NCBI GenBank assembly: GCA_958299035.1
Contig: CATQJL010000112.1
Span: 13,430,880 to 13,494,879, forward strand
Direction of reading: 5' to 3'
Length of the DNA: 64,000 bases
Source of the DNA: Cylicocyclus nassatus
Lineage: Eukaryota > Nematoda > Chromadorea > Rhabditida > Strongylidae
Part shown: in pieces, positions 1-10,131 of the stretch
Position numbering within the stretch: the stretch's first letter is position 1
Layout of the letters: each line of letters starts with the position of its first letter
Position numbers and translations under genes: made by a program
Notes under the pieces: model-generated
Databases searched by the model: none
Seen by the model: the letters and a program-made list of their open reading frames with translations, nothing else
Told to the model about the DNA's origin: nothing

Positions 1-433
1 AATTGTAGGACGAAAAAGTATGGAAGCAGCATGGATTTCCGTCAGAAATCCAAGCATGAATGACAGAAATGAATGCTTATCAATAGCGACCGAACTCTTG
101 CCATATCTGTCGATATGTGAGTTACAGCCTGCACATATATAAAGAATGATCCACTGAGCAGCTCTCAGTGTCGTCCGTGTCATTGTGCGGCAACTGACTT
201 CTCACTAACACCGCGGTGGATCAAAGGTCAGTTTCTTCATCGGCGTGTGCCTCAGTACGTTGCGCGCGGGACGAAGTCTAGACTCACTGATGTTTGGCAA
301 TGGCGTTTGGCGGTCTTGTTTTAAAGATTCAACTGCAATCTACTTCAGACCTCCGAAGACGACGACTGTGTCGAAACGTAAGGTCGAATAAAAGATACCA
401 CCGTACTAACCTGGGTTCGGCATACTGACACAT
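1..433 (+). mobile_element. Penelope-like element 3' end (pLTR-like), fragment
   Basis: No ORF. Positions 340-433 align by eye with the reverse complement of 19034-19155, the tail of the PLE on the minus strand: both carry a GAAGACGA/GAAAAAGACGA block, then GTCGAAACGT, GGTCGAATAAA and, further on, CTGACAC. A TATA-like ATATATAAAG lies at 135-144, followed by a CTCAGTG-type initiator. Together these look like the promoter-bearing LTR-like terminus of a PLE. The rest of such an element would lie to the left of the window. The first 130 bases are assigned only by contiguity. Confidence 0.45.
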
Positions 434-955
434 AAAACTACTACATTAGAATGCCCAGGTTCAGAGAAGAGAGAACTTGAAAAAAAAATACTGTTGCTTA
501 CTTTTTACTCTGCAAAAGGATCAGCATATTGTCGAAATCCCGCATTTTCAACCACAATGCCATGTCGTTAGTTTCCATTCCAAAACTTCTGAAGGCACCG
601 CAGCATTGACGCATTCAGTAGAGGCGAACTGCCTTTCAAACCACTATCTAGTATTTTAAAAGAGGAACATCTCGTGAAATGTGAGATGTATCCGCAAATT
701 CAGGAGATTACCGTCTAGCATACGTCGATGGGCTCGTTTGCAACGCAGAGGTGACGAAATCGAGCGTGATTTGGTGTGTATATGCGCAGTAGGACTAAGT
801 AACAAAGTATGAAAAATTACGAAAAACTCATGTGAATGAAAAGCGAGCCCAACTTTTTTACAAATTAGGTTGTCATTTGACAACCTAATGACAACCTGCG
901 GCTGTCGAAACTTTCAATTCACATAATTTTTCAAAATTTTTATGTAAATCTACTC
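434..955. other. Gene-free stretch with a perfect 11-bp hairpin
   Basis: I see no coding signal. At 864-889 there is ATTAGGTTGTC, a 4-base loop, and GACAACCTAAT. The arms resemble two mariner-type terminal inverted repeats placed head to head with no body, so this may be the footprint of a collapsed MITE. Confidence 0.4.
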
Positions 956-1268
956 TATAATTGTTCGACCACCACCGATACCAAGCGATTTACTTCCAAG
1001 GCGATATATAGAGAGTACAAAACGAGAGAATAAACAGAATAACAGATGGCGAACACGATGGTTTTTGACGCGGGGATTCTCGCGAGTCGACCCTTCTTCG
1101 CTGGCGTTGAAGAGGAAGAATGAACTGTTAGAGCGAGACACAGGCTTCTTCTCCCTGCGCTTCTTAGATCCGAAGGGCGATATGTTCGTTTTCTCATGCG
1201 TTCTTCAGAAGCTTGCATTCTTGGCGTTGGCTCTGCGATACTTACATTCTTGATGATCGCTCTGCGAT
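956..1268 (-). repeat. 3' LTR of the BEL/Pao-type element
   Basis: This copy begins TATAATTGTTCGACC and ends TCGCTCTGCGAT on the plus strand, matching 3303-3615 base for base except for a few substitutions (for example GAGAGTAC versus GACAGTAC, and AGCGAGACAC versus AGCGAGCCAC). The adjoining interior, read on the minus strand, is the purine-rich GGCGGGAAT, a possible polypurine tract. Confidence 0.85.
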
Positions 1269-1446
1269 ATTCCCGCCGGCAACGTGGACAGGTGAGAGGA
1301 GTTTTGTGAGGCGTAGCGATAAGTAGCATAAAGCGTGGAGCGAAGCGTATACAAATGGACTCTTATGAGGCGTAGCGATGAGTAGATAAGGCGTGGAGCG
1401 AAGCGTATACAAATTGAACCTAACCATACTTTTTCAGCGTGACGTC

Positions 1447-2334
1447 TCACTGCTGGCGTTCTTCGCGTAACTGACGTTCGATATTGCGTCTTCTTTCGCG
1501 GTTCCTTTCAAGTCCTTCGCGTGCTGATCGTAGCTGCTCAATGATTGATTGGCTTTGCTCGGGCAGCTCAGAAATGGCTGAATGGTGTCCGTAACCACGG
1601 CAGTGGTAGCATTTCACTGCGTATTTTCGACAATAAATGTCTTCCGCGCATTCTATGGTTAGACACATGACACAGCGAAGTTCAGCCCGCAGCAAATCTC
1701 TCCGTGTTGCTGCGTCCGCGACAATCTGACACGAGTCTGAATAATGATTGCTGACGCGTTTACAAAACACACACTGAATGGTTTGTTCATCATTGCGTAA
1801 AATGAAGCCATGTGTGAAGCGTCTTGGTGGGCAGGTTCTTCGGTGCGAGAGCTCATCTATCAGGCGTTCGAAGTCGCGTTCCGCTTGAATGGCTTGGTCT
1901 AGGTCTGCCCTAAGACGTTGCCGCCGGTGTTCAAGTCTCTCTTCGCGTTCCTCTTCCATCTCGCGTCTCTCTTCCAGTTCGCGAGGTGCTTCGTCATCGC
2001 TGTTAGCTTCCTCCACGTATTCCAGCTCTTCCTCGAGAGGAATTTCCTCATCAAGATGCTCGGCTTCTTCGTTCGGCTCCTCATTGTGGATTCCTTCAAC
2101 TGGCGCCTCGTCTTCCAATTGGAGCTCATCCTCGACCATTGCGTCGTCTGCTTGGTGGACATCTTCTTGAACAGCCTTTGAAGGATTTTGAATTTCTTCA
2201 ACTGGCGTCTTGTCTTCCAATTGGAGCTCATCCCCGACCATTGCGTCGTCTGCTTGGTGAACATCTTCTTGAATAGCTTTCGAAGGCTCGTCCGTCGTGT
2301 GTCTTTCCATTCTTTCTTCTTCCTGCATCGCCAA
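1447..2334 (-). CDS. Gag C-terminal part: acidic linker and CCHC-like zinc knuckles
   Basis: This 295-residue ORF is the nucleocapsid-like half of the retroelement's gag. The first ~130 residues are very acidic and contain two tandem ~40-residue repeats (each with QEDVHQADDAM and DELQLED). A charged coiled-coil-like stretch rich in E and R follows. The last third has cysteine pairs CVFC, CVMC and CYHC with downstream His/Cys residues, arranged like degenerate nucleic-acid-binding knuckles. It is in a different frame from the upstream DUF1759 segment (2415-2816), so gag is no longer one continuous frame unless recoding or splicing joins them. Identification rests on context, since the linker alone is not diagnostic. 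Confidence 0.65.
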   Translation of the reverse strand: MAMQEEERMERHTTDEPSKAIQEDVHQADDAMVGDELQLEDKTPVEEIQNPSKAVQEDVHQADDAMVEDELQLEDEAPVEGIHNEEPNEEAEHLDEEIPLEEELEYVEEANSDDEAPRELEERREMEEEREERLEHRRQRLRADLDQAIQAERDFERLIDELSHRRTCPPRRFTHGFILRNDEQTIQCVFCKRVSNHYSDSCQIVADAATRRDLLRAELRCVMCLTIECAEDIYCRKYAVKCYHCRGYGHHSAISELPEQSQSIIEQLRSAREGLERNRERRRNIERQLREERQQ

Positions 2335-2414
2335 GTTTTCACCGTCTGGACTCTCTCGATTCTCTGTGCCCTCGTATTTTCGAGTCGCGTCTGTAGTATC
2401 GCGATAAGTTGTGA

Positions 2415-2964
2415 CTAATTACCGTACTTTTTGCGCAGGAGTTCCACAGCGTTATCGTAGTTTTCGTCTGTAACCGCAAAGCGCCTTATCAGATCGCGTG
2501 GCTCTCCGCGTAATGCGTTTACTAAGTAATTAAATTTTTGGAGCTTTGAAAGCGGTTGAGTATGAACGCTCGCTTCAAACAAGATCCAAAAATTACTGAA
2601 TTCCCACACTTTCCCATTAAAAGTGGGGATGGGAATAGCAGGGAGCGTTGCTTTTGCCATTTCCAACTGCCCCACATTCCCTGACTGTTGTCTTTGTCCT
2701 GCGAAGTGCGCTGACTGCCCGCGCTCACTTGTTATTGTTGCATTTCGTGCGTCATGTTGTATTATGAGCATTTCTGCGCGATCAATGGCGGTTTGTGTTT
2801 TTTTCCATGTACTCAAGCGCTTGCGCTTCTTGTTCTTCGGTCAATGAGTCAGCTAGCGCGTCTACCATGTTCGCGAATTTACCAAGATGTTCTAAGACTA
2901 AATTGGAAGTCCCCTTCAATTCACATACAATAGGTGATAAGCGCTCAAAGGAATCTTCTTGCAA
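2415..2964 (-). pseudogene. Gag N-terminal part with DUF1759-like domain, frameshifted
   Basis: Two overlapping frames make one gag segment. Frame 2964-2782 (60 aa, ending NTNRH then stop) passes into frame 2816-2415 (133 aa) at a run of seven A residues on the minus strand (2798-2804). The second part contains PIPTFNG, then KFNYLVNALRGEPRDLI, then VELLRKKYG. That spacing is typical of DUF1759, the gag-like domain of Pao/BEL elements. The shift needed to join the frames is +1, so the A7 run does not act as a canonical -1 slippery site here, and a simple length change in the run is more likely. A stop follows KKYGN, after which the knuckle-bearing ORF starts in another frame. Confidence 0.7.
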
Positions 2965-3287
2965 GGAAATATCCCCTTCATAGCGCGATATTACATTGTT
3001 AGTTATTGCAGAAGCGAGTTAAAAGCGCTTTCTGAGATTTTAACGCAAAGGGCCCAGCCATTCCTCAGAAAAGCTTAATTGGCGTGAAAAAATGATCTTC
3101 GTAGAATAAAGGATAATTCAGCGTAGAAATTGAATGCTCGCTAATGACCGAGTGAATTGAGATTTCAGTAGTGATCGCGTGTGAGTAGTTAGGCAAAAAA
3201 CGCGGTTGTAATGATTCCAAGTACGGTGCAATAAGCAAAGCGGAATTGCATGCAAAACTTAGCAATTGAATCTTACCCGTCTCCTTT

Positions 3288-3302
3288 TGACCGGATGCAC
3301 CA
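3288..3302 (-). other. Primer-binding site of the LTR element
   Basis: On the minus strand this reads TGGTGCATCCGGTCA and directly abuts the inner edge of the 5' LTR at 3303. A PBS begins with TGG because it pairs with the CCA end of a tRNA. Which tRNA primes cannot be decided here. Confidence 0.6.
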
Positions 3303-3615
3303 TATAATTGTTCGACCACCACCGATACCAAGCGATTTACTTCCAAGGCGATATATAGACAGTACAAAACGAGAGAATAAACAGAATAACAGATGGCGAA
3401 CACGATGGTTTTTGACGCGGGGATTCTCGCGAGTCGACCCTTCTTCGCTGGCGTTGAGGAGGAAGAATGAACTGTTAGAGCGAGCCACAGGCTTCTTCTC
3501 CCTGCGCTTCTTAGGTCCGAAGGGCGATATGTTCGTTTTCTCATGCGTTCTTCAGAAGCTTGCATTCTTGGCGTTGGCTCTGCGATACTTACATTCTTGA
3601 TGATCGCTCTGCGAT
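3303..3615 (-). repeat. 5' LTR of the BEL/Pao-type element
   Basis: Direct repeat of 956-1268 and the same length. Unlike the left copy, the outer end continues into an inverted copy of its own last 17 bases (see 3591-3627). Confidence 0.85.
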
Positions 3616-3627
3616 CATCAAGAATGT
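3591..3627. repeat. 17-bp perfect hairpin at the outer end of the 5' LTR
   Basis: ACATTCTTGATGATCGC (3591-3607), loop TCT, then its exact reverse complement (3611-3627). The left arm belongs to the LTR. The right arm is absent next to the other LTR, so it was added at this end only. Confidence 0.85.
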
Positions 3628-3633
3628 AGGTAC

Positions 3634-5862
3634 TACTCTACACCTAAAGATTAGTATATATTAAAATTTTGGTTTCAAACCTCCTCTCCTCATTGCTAGA
3701 GCCAAAAATAGCCTCAGCAGCCCCGTTTCCTAAGGAGGAAAGCGCGCTCCGAAAGACATGCGCGACGGCGTTCCTATAACCGACGCTGGTGTAATCTCAT
3801 TTCTCATGCTTTTTTCTTTCCCTTATAACGCTTTTTGTTCGTCCAGTTCAAATAGTAAACTGCTTCATCATCAATTTTGGGTGTAGTCGTTCGCCATGTG
3901 TTGTTCATTGATCATGTGCTTTGTTCATTTGGTCTTGAATTTGCTTATCTATGGTACATTATGTTTTTCGGCGTCGCTTGTTCTTTACTTGGTGCCTTTC
4001 TCAATTTCGAAAACTAGCTTTAGAGAGGCTTCGCCCTGCGCAACTTAAATATCTAGTTTGCACTCAGCTAACTGCTGTCTACTTTTATCTGATCGTGTGT
4101 AGTTACCCGGTCCCTCTTGTTGTCCATTTCACTTCCTGCGTTTCGCAGCTCTCGATTTTTCATTAGCTGACAGTGCCATACAGTTTTGTCATAGTAGATT
4201 TGTGGAAATTTCAAAGTTTCCGTTTCTGTGGTAGCGGGAAATTTCCAGAAAAAAGTTTGCCACAACCTTCAGTCACATAATTTTTATGAAACTCCTAACT
4301 TAGCCTCTACAGGCTTGTACATACGTACCAAGTTTCATACCATATCGTCATCTGCGCATTGCAAACGAATTTGAATTCACAACTTCATTTACCAGTTTTG
4401 CAAGATTTTCGAAAAAATGCTTATTACTCCTTCCGTTCACGTAAGTTTTTCGTAATTTTTCATGCTTTGTTTTCACTAGCCTCTCTTCGTTTGCTTACAA
4501 AATCTGGTGCCATATCGTTACGCACACATTGAGAACTAGTCATGTATGCTGTTACAAATAGCATCGTTTGAGCGACGTCGCGCGTGCGGCAATTAACAAC
4601 GGCGCGGCTCGACGCGAGCGAACTGCAGTGTCCGCGTGTTAGGCAAGTAACATGTTAAGATAAGCAGAGTGCATAAACTACCAATTTTTTTCTGGGCTTT
4701 TCCCCGGACCCCGCAAAAACGATTTCTTCTTTGCTTTTTTTGCCGAAAACAAATTCCAGCTTGTCATTTGACAACCTCGTGCCGGGCCCTGGGCAGAAAT
4801 ACCGTAATGCCTGATGAAACCTTTTATTATAATCATGACTGGATCATCTGATCAAACCGAAGAGCCACCATTTGCGTCGTGGTGCCCTACCGTAATTGAT
4901 CAAAGGCTATCGACCTTAGCTCTATTGTAGTCTCAAACCCTACTCTTCGAAAATGTGTTCCAAGTGAACGTGATTTATACCTATCGTTTTAGAAGATAAA
5001 TCAGAGATGTTCGGGAAGCCAAACGCTAAAGCAACATCGGATACAGTGATTTATCAAATATTTGCGACTACTGTAATCACGGATTGGCTCTAGAAAAAGG
5101 TGACATGATGGGCGAAAATTCGCTTCAAAAGAGCAATAGCCAGAACACGTGAGTTTTTTGTTGTTCGGGGTATATAAAGAGTTTAGACGACGACATGTTT
5201 CATTTGTGTTGATCAGTAGCGCATCTATGGTCAAACACTTTGAAAGAGGCTTGTAAATTCTTTTACTTTGTATTACGGAATGATTGAAAATGATTGCGAG
5301 ATAAGACAAAACGTTACTTTGTTGAAAAGGGACTCATCCTTCCGTTATACACGGGTACTTTTATTTCTATCTTTATTTCTTCCCATAATGTTATTGTTAA
5401 CAACATGTATAGGTAGGAGCATAGCGTACCATGTATAGGTAGGAGCATATACAGTAGCTTTATGGAATGGAGGAAAACGAGGAAAACGGGACGTGGATAG
5501 TGCATTGTCGAATTGGTTCCTTCAAAGGGCATATTTGCATAGTAATGTAAGGTTTGATTCGTTATACATCGTGTGGCAGGGTCTCTATTTCTGCCACAGT
5601 CTTTATCGTTCAGCCTTAACCCATTATCATAAATTCTCGCGTTACATTTCCCGAGGCATGACCGGAAAAAGTTCCGGCGCTAGCAATGTTGCGAACTTAG
5701 CTTTTTTCATACTATGGGACTAGCACGTGCCATAAACAACTAGCTGGAACCTAGCCATGTCGAGATGCCACCAATATGTCTGCGTCACAGATACACTGTC
5801 TCTCAACAACCATTTATTTCCAGGGCAGAATACACACACTACATAAATCATTCCCGTTCTAG
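3634..5862. other. Intergenic stretch, no supported gene
   Basis: Short ORFs only, none with coding character or convincing splice sites. A small repeat near 4752-4787 (TTGTCATTTGACAACC then TCGTGCCGGGCCCTGG) recurs in related form at 37506-37532. A 20-bp direct duplication (TGTATAGGTAGGAGCAT) lies at 5405-5450. Confidence 0.4.
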
Positions 5863-6171
5863 GAGATTGCCCTATTGACAAGATTAATCAAGATAGTGAA
5901 ATTCGCGGATGACATGCCGAGCGAGAGTGAAAGGATCATCTGTAGGAACAAAGAGGTCACAAAAGTAACTAGCGGGCCTCCTAAAAGAAGGCCTCCAAGA
6001 GGAAGGGCGAGGAAATATAGACTAACGATTAAAGTCAAAAACTATACGATGCCACTACTGATACAACAAATTCTGTGGTGCTTATATAATGCTTTACAGA
6101 CTGGGCGCTACAAGTTCTTTTACTTCTTCTTCTCCGAATTTCCAGGTTATTGTCTATCATTAATTCTCTGA
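5863..6171 (+). CDS. Unrecognised coding segment, candidate exon
   Basis: I do not recognise this protein. Right after a splice-acceptor-like CCGTTCTAG, an open frame runs to the stop at 6169-6171. Its first half has the composition of real protein: a mixed hydrophobic/charged start (EIALLTRLIKIVKFADD), an acidic patch, then a basic proline/arginine stretch (PPKRRPPRGRARKYR, about residues 45-60). The second half, after KVKNY, becomes AT-rich and less protein-like, so a donor may lie inside. No upstream exon was found in the ~300 bases to the left. It could be the remnant of a gene or a mobile-element ORF. Confidence 0.35.
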   Translation, partial: EIALLTRLIKIVKFADDMPSESERIICRNKEVTKVTSGPPKRRPPRGRARKYRLTIKVKNYTMPLLIQQILWCLYNALQTGRYKFFYFFFSEFPGYCLSLIL

Positions 6172-7317
6172 CAATGGTATGAGTGCCCTATTGTAACCTC
6201 TAGATGCCATTTCTTTCTTCCTTCCGGTCTTGTTACTACGGCTTCTAAGAAGCAGTTAATTTTTCCTCCGTTCCACTCACGCACATGATCAAGGCTTCCA
6301 AGTACGATCAAAAGCGTTTTGTGCGTAATCGAAAGTTACAGTAATTTGGAAGCAATGCGAGAGAGGTGCAGTACACACACTTATTCGACAGGAAACCAAA
6401 AATCTGACGATCCGCGTTTTTTTTTTGTTTTTTCTTCATAACTTCCTTCGGATCACATAAGATACGAATCCGAAGAAAGCATGATGTCAAAATCAGCTCG
6501 TCAAAATGTATCTTCTGATATACACTCTCTTACTATTCCTTTTCAGTTTGCTCGATTTTTGTGTGAGGAAGGCTTTTCGTAGTGCTGTAACTCAGCGAAG
6601 AACACACATGGAAGATTCTAATAAACACGAATCGGTAGAGCTGCTCCCATAGATTATCAAGCGCTAGCATTTGATAGAGGATCCCTTTTTTCTAAAGAGG
6701 AAAGACATGCCAGTGAATTTTGAAAAAAATCGATGTCTCTCAAATATTAGCTAACGTAACTACACAGTAACACGCTAATTTCCAAAGCAGTTTGTTTTTC
6801 GTGATTAGCAGGCTAGATAACTTCTATGCGCAAATTTTCCCAGAAATTCTGGCCCTTTGATCCTTTCTCGTTCTAACTCTGAATCTCGCCGACGGTTTTG
6901 GCTAAAATATTTACGATCTTGGACTGACCGAAAACTTCGCCTATAGAGGTTTTCGGACTCGCTTGTGCAGCGTAAGTTCGTTTAGCAGGATTAGCTGGGA
7001 GGACTGCTGTGATACTACGCAAGTTCCCAATTTGTCAACCTTTTCGCGTGTCTGTTGGTTAACTTACCTGCTCCTTTTTATAATTTGAAATCACTAGTGA
7101 CAATGCTGTCGGAGCATGCTCAAGCAAGGTTTTTATCTTTGTTTGTCGCGAAAGGTGAGCTTACGAACTCACGTCCGTATGAAAATCGTTCACAATTCTA
7201 AGGCCGATTTTGGCCAAATATCGCCGCGAATGCTTACAGATCACTTTGATTGCAGATATTATGTTTATGTACATATGTAAATTGACAATTTCAAGACAGC
7301 ATACTTGCTTACTGTCG
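6172..7317. other. Intergenic stretch, nothing supported
   Basis: AT-rich, with homopolymer T runs near 6420. No ORF with coding character and no repeat structure seen. Confidence 0.4.
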
Positions 7318-7860
7318 CGGCTCGACGATGCGAGCGCTCCTAGAAGTAGGAGGCCGGGAGCACTGGTTGCTGCCGCGCTATCCGGCGACGATTACGGTAC
7401 TTTTTCCCACGCCTGCCGCAATCGCCGCTGGACCTCTCCTCGCCTTGGCGCGTTGCAGCGAAAAGGCTATATATAGCGGCGGCGTCTCATTGAAGCGTCT
7501 GTTTGCTTCTTCGATCGATATTCTTTTCTCATGTTTTTCTATTGTGGTCGTGCCCTGGCGTTTGGCTCCCGCCTTTGACATCCCATTCGCAGTAGCTGTC
7601 GAGCATACCGAACTCTCACTAGGTCAAAATACAAGCGGATTTTGGATTCAGTTTGGACGAGCCACTTTTGAAATTTTTCGAGATTTAAAACGTTGAGATC
7701 TTACGAACTTTAGGAGGGGCTGTCGCGCCTATTAATCGGCGACGCGTGGCGGATCTGTCGGTGAAGCCTCGGGAGCATCGTTGTTGTTAGAGGTTATAGA
7801 CGCGCAACATCGGTAGCACGGACGGGGCACCCTGTCCCGTGTTGGGGTTGTTTTTTCCTA
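7318..7860 (+). promoter_or_regulatory. GC-rich promoter-like repeat unit, copy 1
   Basis: A GC-rich block in an AT-rich region, with TATATATA at 7468-7475 preceded by AAAGGC and followed by GCGGCGGCG. It shares short blocks with 50520-50950, including GCGATGCGAGC near the start, GCATCGTTG and CATCGGTAGCA near the end, in the same order. Two dispersed copies with a TATA box suggest the terminal repeat or 5' region of a transposable element rather than a host promoter. ORFs across it are a by-product of GC content. Confidence 0.35.
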
Positions 7861-8999
7861 CTTTATTGTAGTTTAGTATTTTAATGTAGCGTTTACTTAT
7901 TTCTTTGTGTTTTTAAAGATAAATATATAGTGTTTACCTTCCTGTTTCTCACGCGCTAGGTTGGAGGTAGGCTAGATGCGTCGTAAGAGTTAAGCGAGCG
8001 AGCGCACACAGGTATCTCAGATAAGTCTAGGTGCTTAGGTCCCACCGAGCCGCGTCTTCTACAAATCTTATTTTTGTGTTATGAATGTACTCGGAGCTTC
8101 ATTGAATATTGCGAAAACACACAAATAATTGACACTCTCGACACTGATATTTGAAGAAATTCTTGAGAAGAATTTTACTTACACTATTTCGTTTCGCTGA
8201 TTTCCGATTTTGTCGCGGGTGCGCTTGCAATGATCAATAGAATTGAAGCGAGGAGTAGGGGGATGCCACAAGATTTTCAACGCTGCTTATCTCAGATGAG
8301 ATTAATAAATAGTATTCAACATTTTTGATTTTATCTGCAGAAGGGGAACAAAAGATTAACGTACAAAAAAAACAAAAATCCTCTGTCTTTGGTACTGTGG
8401 CTGATGTCATGTTTTCCCTATAATGTATATTGAGAACCCAATCATAAGACCGATGAAAAAAAATGTATGCTTACCTTACAAAGTTAATGCAAAAAATAAT
8501 TTTCTTAGAAATAACTAATTTTGAATCGAAACCAAGACCTCTCTTCTTTTATCTTAACTCGATATTTCCTAAATCACTTCAGAAGTAATGTAGCAAATTT
8601 CTTGCCCTTTTTAACCCATGAACGAGCATTTGGTAACCCCTATCTGATTTATAGTCCTCTAATCACTCATTTTTGGAGCATTTTTCCAAAAAATCTAATT
8701 CTGCGGAATATGTGACAATGAGAAGACACTAGCTGTTTATAAAATTTTCCTGTTTCTCAACTACTAAAAGAGATAACAACGAAAATGGACAAAGTGATCG
8801 TTTCTTCTATACTTCACGAAAATAGAAGACTCAGAGGTGCGATAGTCGGTGCCGATTCTCCGCCTACCTTCACTTTTGAGCTGGTACAGGGTGACCACTT
8901 CACTTTTGCGTTTGAAAATTTTTTTGCTAAAGCTCAAAAGAAGGAAAATAAGCAAAAGGAATGTAAAAGAAAGTATTAAGAGCATATATCTATGTAGTA
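7861..8999. other. Intergenic stretch, nothing supported
   Basis: No convincing coding sequence. Two CTTCACTTTT motifs 30 bp apart (8869-8878 and 8899-8908) match similar pairs near 10420 and 24496. Confidence 0.35.
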
Positions 9000-10131
9000 G
9001 GTCGATCCAGGCAGTAACCGCCGAGAACCAGACGATTGATAAAATAATGAAAAATCGTGAAAAATCATTCCACTGTTACAAATCTGCTGGCTGAAGACCT
9101 CCGCAGTTGCGACTTTATAGGTTTTGAAGTATAAGGTGTTGTTCTACTAGACAGTGAAAAAAACAGTTTGATTTGAGGAGTGGCCGCCGAGAACGAGAAT
9201 TTTGAAAAACCTTAAAAATCTTCTCAATTTTAGGTTGCTTAATGACAACTGACATTTAAACTCTTATAAATCCGGACTTTGAAGGTGTTTGATGTTGCGA
9301 CTTCATAGGTTTTGTAGGGTGAGGTTTGCCCTATCAGAATATGTCTTAGCTGTACCGATCCATTAAAACATCGCCGAGATACAGGCTCTTTAAAAAAGCA
9401 GGCAAAAACCGTTAGATTCTCCTCTTTAAGAGCTTTCAAATAATATATAATATGTGGAGGATTCAATGTTTCTTGCGGCTCTAACCCGGGGTGGAGTACC
9501 CTCTTTACTAATTCTCCATCCCGCCCATTTCAATGTATTGGCGGGAGGCCGCCAGTGGAGAATTAGTGAAGAGAGGTACTCCACCCCCGGGCGTATGCCG
9601 TGGGAGGCGTGAATCCCCCACATATTATATATCATCTGAAAGCTCTTGAAGAGGAGAATCTAATCTATGAAGTCGCAACATGATTCATGCAGTTCTGAAG
9701 AAGTTATGAGCTGAAAAACGGTTTTCTACCTGTTTTTTAAGAGCCTGTATCTCGGCGATGTTACAATGGATCGGTACAGCTAAGACATATTCTGATAGCG
9801 TAAACCTCACTCTACAAAACCTATGAAGTCGCAACATCACACATATTCAAAGTCGGATTTATAAGAGTTTAAATGTCAGTTGTCATTAAGCAACCTAAAA
9901 TTGAGAAGATTTTTAAGGTTTTTCAAAATTCTCGTTCTCGGCGGCCACTCCTCAAATCAAACAGATTTTTTCACTGTCTGGTAGAACAACACTTACTCTT
10001 TAAAACCTATGAAGTCGCAACTGCGGAGGTCTTCAGCCAGCAGATTTGTAACAGTGGAATGATTTTTCACGATTTTTCATTATTTTATCATTCGAAATTC
10101 TGGGTCTCGGCGGTTACTGCCTGGATCGACC
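9000..10131. mobile_element. 1.1-kb fold-back inverted-repeat element
   Basis: The left arm begins GGTCGATCCAGGCAGTAACC and the right arm ends with its exact reverse complement (GGTTACTGCCTGGATCGACC, 10112-10131). The arms stay recognisably complementary inward almost to the centre near 9540, so each is about 550 bp and the whole could fold into one long hairpin. No transposase coding is present. The centre (about 9440-9640) has its own stronger stem, bounded by AATATATAATATGTGG and CCACATATTATATAT. Arms have diverged by scattered substitutions. Confidence 0.8.

Larger units (their letters stand above)
956..3633 (-). mobile_element. Non-autonomous BEL/Pao-type LTR retroelement
   Basis: Two direct repeats of 313 bp (956-1268 and 3303-3615) flank about 2 kb that encodes only gag-like protein on the minus strand. 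A primer-binding site abuts the right-hand (5') LTR at 3288-3302. No protease, reverse transcriptase, RNase H or integrase coding is visible in the interior, so the element would need enzymes from an autonomous relative. CTACTCTA occurs immediately left (950-957) and again at 3633-3640, which may be the target duplication. If so, the element extends 18 bp beyond the right LTR into a hairpin. The LTRs differ at only a few positions, suggesting a fairly recent insertion. Confidence 0.8.

Noticed and set aside
955..1329. 124-codon ORF, and its twin at 3065-3565
   Set aside because: Both are translations of the LTR, repeated because the LTR is repeated.
1899..2342. 147-codon ORF and plus-strand Ser/Phe-rich ORFs over the gag region
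   Set aside because: Alternative-frame shadows of the acidic gag linker; the cysteine knuckles exist only in the 1447-2334 frame.
2798..2804. A7 run as a programmed -1 frameshift site in gag
   Set aside because: The zero frame does read A AAA AAC, but the downstream frame is +1, not -1, so a length mutation is the simpler reading.
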